A stretch of DNA of 64,000 nucleotides from Elymus sibiricus. Its lineage: Eukaryota; Streptophyta; Magnoliopsida; Poales; Poaceae. The first letter of the stretch is position 1, and each line of letters begins with the position of its first letter. Where the stretch lies: assembly GCA_039707655.1 (NCBI GenBank), contig CM077663.1, positions 437,675,830-437,739,829 of the forward strand. Reading direction: 5' to 3'. Made by a program: the position numbers and the translations under genes. A model generated the notes under the pieces. The model had not been told where the DNA came from, searched no databases, and saw only the letters and a program-made list of their open reading frames with translations. This document shows positions 58,201-64,000 of this stretch, one piece after another.

Positions 58201-61200
58201 TATTCTCTACGATATACTTCATAATAAAAAATACAATGTAATCTTATGAAAGTATGCTAGCGTAAACACTAGGGTCGGCGTAAATCTATGAATTTATTCA
58301 ATTCATTTTTCTTACTATAGGAATAAACATTGGAATTCAACATTATTCCATGACTCCTATTTCAAAGCCTATCTTTTAAGGGGAAGATAAAAATAAAAGT
58401 AACCCATCTTTTCCCATTCTCTCTCTATGCAAGGGTGGAAGAACTGAAATAGAGGATTTTGGAAGAAAACAAATGAACCGTCGAAATCAAATTTTTACGC
58501 GTAAAGAGAAGGAGTTGCGGTTTCTACTTATTCCTATATAACATCTAGTAACAAGAATATGAAATCGTAAATAGCGAAAAATTATTTTCTTGCATGGTCT
58601 AAGTCTAAAGAAATACAAATATCCACCTATACAAATTCATCTACATCAAATTTATACCAGAATAGAGGATGGATGCATCATTCAAGGAGTTGGATTAACT
58701 TCCCTTATGCTTCTTTATCATAGGTTTGATAATCACCCTTTATGCTTTCTTGATAATTAATGGACAAAAAGAGTATTTTATAACCTGCTTGTTTTTACTA
58801 TATTTATAGCAAACACACTGCATGATACTGAAATGACCATGTATCTGTTATGATTTTTATATAGTACGATGTATCCTACCATAAAGTTGCATCTTCTTAC
58901 GACATGCTATTTTCAAAATAACTTTACAAACTATGAAGATGCCCATTGTTCATACGCTGTCAAAATGCACCCCTAGCACATCCTTAGATATTAGAATATG
59001 TATGTTATTTTTCTAAGGCATGCTTCGTAACAGAAAATATAATTCTAATCTTATGGAAGTATGCTAGCATCAACATTAATGTTCAGGTGCAGCGAGAATT
59101 TCAAATTTTGGTGTGTAAATTTTACTTAAGTTGTGTCTGCATGTAACACTACACAACCGTAGCTTCCCAAATCTCACTTGAGCATTGGCCTTTTTTGCTT
59201 CACTTTGACCAACTACCGGGATTAATTAGCATTAGAAATAACACAATTTGTTCACTAGTCCGTGACTTACAGACTGTGGGTGGTTGACCTACATAATTAA
59301 GTGCGTTAATCTTGACTATTTGTATGTCACATGCCATTATATTTTAGTATGCAATAAATGTGTTAATACAAAAAATGATTTGTCTATTAAAAACTGACAT
59401 TGCTAAGTGTTCGTTACAGACTACAGGAATGGATTATGAAAATGATAGATTGTTCACCATGCACGATTTGGTGCACGATCTAGCAAGATTGGTCATGGTC
59501 GACGAAGTACATGTTGCTAGCAAACAAGGCAACACAGGGGAAGGTTGCTGCCACTTTGCATTTCTAAATGATTGTTGCAAGCCATTGGAGTCATCCAAGA
59601 TAAGGGCACTTCGTTTTATGGAGTGTGACAAAAGTGAACTTCATGATGCGGCCTTTTCATCTGCTAAGTCCATGCGTGTCTTGGACTTAAGCGAGTGCTC
59701 GATGCATAAATTTCCAGATTCTATTCACGTGTTGAAGCAATTGAGATATCTAAGTGCTCCAAGAATCCAAGATGCAAAGATTCCGGATAGTATCACCAAG
59801 CTTTCAAAATTAATTTACCTGAACCTTCATGGATCTGCTAAAATCTTAGCACTACCAGAGTCAATTGGAGAAATTGAGGGTCTAATGTATCTTGATTTGT
59901 CGGGTTGTTCAAGAATTGAAAAACTTCCTGAATCTTTAAGGAGGCTAAAAGAATTGGTGCATCTGGATTTATCAAATTGCTCTTGTGTTCGAGGTATATC
60001 GGTATTCTTGGGGAGCCTCACACAACTTCAGTATTTGAACTTATCATACTGCCCAAATATCGGAAAGATGCCTGAAGATCTAAGTGGTCTATCCAAATTG
60101 CAGTATTTGAACTTATCATTTAGCTCATATCTTCAATATTGCCAAGAAGCAAAATTTTTGAGGGCCTTTACCAAGCTCGAGTACTTAAACTTATCTTCAG
60201 ACCATTCTGTACTTCAAAAGCGCCCTGAAGCTTTGGGCAGATTCATTCAACTCAAGTACTTAAACTTATCTGGTTGTCGAGATATGACAATATTACCAAT
60301 GTGTTTTGGGAGTCTAAAATGTTTGGCGCATCTTGATTTATCACATTGTTATAGTATTTATCGTCTTCAAGAGGCTTTGGTGGGTCTTACCAATCTAAGA
60401 TATTTGAATTTAAAAGATACATGTTTGAAACCACAAGTAGAAGATGATGATACCAAATCTCATTGGAAGAGATCATGTTTACTTGGTTCACCATTGGAAA
60501 ACAATCATTATGGGAATTACTTTCAAAGTCTCATCAACCATTTAGGCAATAATCTTTCCAATCTAGAGCATTTAGACTTGTCTTATAATCGTTCTCTTGA
60601 AAGCATACCTGAAAGTATTTGTCGCATGAGAAAGCTGCATACATTGGACCTCTCGGAATGCATACTTCTTGCAAAGATACCAGAAAGTATACATACACTT
60701 GGTAGTTTGAAGTTTCTTTATTTAAAGGGATGTGACCTTCTTTCCAGAATACCTCAGCTTGGTGGCAGTACAATATCATTACCATACTTTGTGGTGCGTG
60801 CTGGTGATGATGAATCTAGAAGCAACCTTGTCCTACTTCAATCCACAGATCCTGTTGAGCTGCAGATATCTGAACTTGAAAATGTGAAGTCCCCAGGAGA
60901 GGCACATCGTATAAAATTAGTGGAAAAGCATAGGCTCAAGGACTTGAAATTGGAGTGGACTAGAGGTGTTGAGAGATTTGTCTATGACAAAATGTTGTTG
61001 AAAAATCTAGTGCCGCCAAGCACATTGAAGAAATTGGAGATATGTGGTTACAATGGTGTGAGCTTTCCTGCATGGCTAGTGGGACAACTACCAAACCTAG
61101 TCTCATTGGTTCTCAGAGATATGGCAAATGTGGAAGAGTGGAACATGTCATACTCCATTGATGAGGAGCATGTGATTCAAACATTGGAAATACATGGTTG

Positions 61201-62125
61201 CCCCATGTTAAGGATGAAACGACCTCTTCCTAAAGCTAAATCATGGGTGATATCACACAGTGATAATGTGTTATCATCATTGGATGAGTGTACTGTGTCA
61301 CACACCAGTGCTTCCCCCTCCACTTCTCCTATAACTACTTTGTTGTCAGTTAAATACTGCAAGGGGCCTCATCGGTGGAGGTTACTTCAACACTTCACTG
61401 GACTCTCCTGTTTGTCAATTCACAACTGCGGTGATCTAACCGGCTCACCAGCCATCACCGATCATCTATCGTCTCTAGAGGCACTATGCCTAGAAGACGA
61501 ACACATGGAAGAACTGCCAAAATGGTTGGGTGAGCTCAGATCTCTACACAGTCTGGAAATAAGGTGGAGCAATGGTGTAACAGAGTTGAATGAGACCATG
61601 AGGAAACTCACAATGCTGCAGTCACTAAACTTGTCCTATTGCAACAATTTATCACTGCCACATTGGTTAGGCGAACTTACCTCTCTCAAGGAAATTGTTG
61701 TGTGTTCCAATGATATCTTGAGGTTTTTACCTGAAAGCATACAACAACTCACCGACCTTCAGAAAATAAAAATTAGCAACTGCCCTAAATTAGAGCATGT
61801 TGTTGCTGAATCATTGGAGGGAATGATGAAGCGCACTCACAACCAAGAAAGGGTATGCGTCCTGCCCAACTCTCTCAAGGAGCTTACTATCCTTACATGT
61901 CATGGTGTCAAGTCTTTGCCTGAGGGCATACATCAGCTCACCAACCTCAAAAACCTAGAGATTAATGACTGCTATTACCTTTATCAGTGGTGTAAATTAG
62001 AGGAGAGCAAGAAGCTTGCTCACATACAAAACAAGGTACATATCTATCCTGCCATGCTTTCTGTCATACTAATCTTTTATTTTGCAATGCTTAATGTTAC
62101 ATCTTTTTCCCGTATGTTACAATAG
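55219..62125 (+). CDS. CC-NB-ARC-LRR disease resistance protein (NLR), copy 2
   Basis: Exons 55219-55518, 56748-57905 and 59420-62125, the same splice borders and length (about 1387 residues) as copy 1. The coiled coil and NB-ARC read identically, including P-loop, LDDLW and MHD. Two amino-acid differences were found, both in exon 3: Leu to Phe at about residue 534 (base 59563, G in copy 1, T here), just after the MHD region, and Asp to Tyr at about residue 1008 (base 60983), in the LRR region within ERFVYDKML. No synonymous change was noticed by eye. Upstream sequence is the same, so expression is expected to be similar. The alternative 3' intron (donor 62036, acceptor ending 62125) exists here too. 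Confidence 0.9.
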
Positions 62126-64000
62126 GATATATCATGTCACGTTTCTCCATGCATAAATGTGTAGATATTCATGTACTTTGTTAAAACACACCTAGTTGTG
62201 CCAAATAGTGTAGCCATATCAAAAGGATGAATTGTCTGATTCTGAGAGTACGTGTAGTGATGGTGCGCCACTACCAATGTAAGACATATTAACTGAGATA
62301 TTTGTTTGAAGCACGGGTCAGAGGATTACACTTTTATTTTTGAAAGGAGGAATACCCCTGGCTGCTGCATTATGTGAGCTCATGCACACAACCATCTTTA
62401 TTAAAACACAGTAGCAGAGTAGTAGTGCATTACAGTCGCCAAATTTGCTTCATCTGAATGATAGTGTTTCAATAATGCTTTTGTTTTGTCATTATTCCGA
62501 ATGAATAAAGGAATTGTCATTATTCTTGCAGTGTTTTGTCTGGTAGGCAGTGCATCTACCGCACACACGCAGGTTTGGCAAATCAAGAGCCTGAACCATC
62601 CTGAAAGATTTTTGTTTGGGCTGACATTAAATTGATGGAGTTGAAGGAGGACCATCAGGAGCAAAGATAATTATGAGCTATGGTAATGGGTATCTGGTTT
62701 GCAAGATTCAACTATATTATTCGGTTTGGGCGTTCTACATAAATCTACTAAGGTAACCTTTTGCTCCATGCTCTTAAACATCATTATGCACCCCCAGTTC
62801 GATGCGCCGACAGGCCTACATTATCTCAGTCACCTGTTCTTATGTGCAGCATGGAACTGTGCTCAAAATTTCCCAGAGAACCTGGAGGCTGCAGCATCTA
62901 CACTGTTCTTCAGAACTACATGGTTTCACACTTTCAGAGCGCACCCTGTTGACCTTGGCCCCCATCTTCTGTACTGCCGACGCTGACATATTCGATGTGT
63001 CCTTAGTGTCAACCATGTTATTGTTTCCTTCTTAGGACGTTGCCCAAGTGCAGGGTTTTGTTGTAACTTCGATGTGTCTGCTTATCTCTGCTTAGATACA
63101 AAAGGTGGGCAGCCCCACAGCGTTTTATAGAACAAAAAGAGTGATAACTCCGGTGAGAAGTTAGTTAGTGCATGGCTCTGTTAGTTTCATGCATTCTTGT
63201 TGACCAACGGAATTGTACTTCTAATATTTGCTGCGAGTTGCATTTATACCGTCTGGGTGATTTTGGTACCTGCTTGTTTTGAGCATGATGTAATACAATT
63301 CAACGCGGCACTTAACACTTGTAAATCATGATTCTTTCTTGGGATCACTGGTGGTACATAATCTTCTGCTAGATCGTCAGATTAATTATGTGACTGTGTA
63401 CAGTTGTTTTCTGGATGAAAGATGAGCATGTCCAAATCAAACTACAAGTAGGTATGCTGGCACCAACTCCAATCCCAGGCTGTTCTGTGCATGCGTGTGT
63501 GCGCGCGCGCGTGTTAGGCATCAGATTAATTCTACCTCATCGGCGCAATCTCAATCCCTACACTGCAGAAGTGCGGATACATGATACCGAAACTGCTTAC
63601 GATTGTTTGGAGAAAGATGGTAACTTTGACTACCAATCTAATAGGCTTGGACCTGCAGCTGGGCAGCTTCGTGGTTGCGGGCTACTCTGAACTTCACTGA
63701 AATAATATGACAGTGGCTATCTGAAGAAAACTGCTCCTGCAACTGAACCTACTGTCACTGGCCCTAGCTTAATGTTTTTAAACTATTCCCTTCGATTCAT
63801 ATTTTAAAATTGTACTAAATCTGTGAGAATTAATATGGATTGAAGGAGTAGTAACTATCGAGTTGGGTCCCTGCGCAAAAGGCCACCGTATGAGCCAACT
63901 TAAACTATGATATATGTACGAAAATTGAACCATATGCATGTCACCATGTGTAGATGGATATACGGTATCGCTGGATATACTGTTCTTTCTTTGTTTTCCT
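62126..64000. other. NLR downstream region, copy 2 (runs off window)
   Basis: Counterpart of 28567-30441: LINE/SINE-like tail at about 62334-62409, alternating TG/CG run at 63486-63514, no gene recognised. Confidence 0.5.

Larger units (their letters stand above)
33574..64000 (+). repeat. 33.6-kb tandem duplication, copy 2 (right end cut by window)
   Basis: Direct repeat of 1-30441. About 28 substitutions and three length changes were noted by eye. Examples are an ndhF-insert codon (TAG in copy 1, TGG here), two missense changes in the NLR, one fewer 20-bp unit near 38.16 kb and four extra G residues near 39.45 kb. Differences are spread along the unit, as expected for neutral divergence after a single duplication. 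Confidence 0.97.

Noticed and set aside
1..64000. tRNA, rRNA or classical miRNA genes
   Set aside because: No cloverleaf boxes, rRNA landmarks or recognised miRNA precursors were found by eye; a dedicated scan (tRNAscan-SE, Rfam) would be needed to exclude them.

Overview
The window is nuclear DNA of a grass of the wheat tribe (Triticeae, most likely wheat or Aegilops). The sequence shows Stowaway MITEs beginning CTCCCTCCGT, an En/Spm element beginning CACTACTAGG, a Copia element whose LTR reads TGTAGGAGATATGCCC on the minus strand, other nested transposons, and a multi-exon CC-NB-ARC-LRR (NLR) gene. Nothing bacterial, viral or CRISPR-like was seen.

The dominant structure is a direct tandem duplication with a period of about 33.56 kb. 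Base 1 pairs with 33574. The offset is 33573 up to the CT-rich tract near 4.46 kb, 33555 after it (copy 2 gains 2 bp in a CA/CT run and loses one 20-bp minisatellite unit), and 33559 after a G-run that is 4 bp longer in copy 2. Roughly 28 substitutions were counted by eye over 30.4 kb, about 99.9% identity. Neither outer edge is visible, so the junction cannot be placed.

Order within one unit (copy 1): purine-rich low-complexity DNA; a hAT-type element (249-976, 8-bp target duplication); gene-poor DNA with one exon-like fragment; a nuclear insert of plastid ndhF (about 2640-2985); a 52-bp Stowaway; a Pack-MULE-like element (3238-8322) carrying a MYC2-type bHLH fragment and itself split by a CACTA element (4151-8027) that carries a broken two-B3-domain gene; a non-LTR-like element split by a 9.6-kb minus-strand Copia element (8971-18573, TSD CGCCC); a decayed LINE 3' end; a Mutator-type MITE (20673-21060); the NLR gene (21660-28566, three exons); gene-free downstream DNA; another Stowaway; and about 2.3 kb of AT-rich degenerate repeats.

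The only gene that looks intact is the NLR, present as two nearly identical tandem copies that differ by two amino acids. Every other coding trace is a decayed transposon gene, a captured fragment or organelle DNA. The transposons and their target-site duplications are shared by both copies, so they were in place before the 33.6-kb duplication. Diverged repeats of the NLR upstream sequence record older local duplication.
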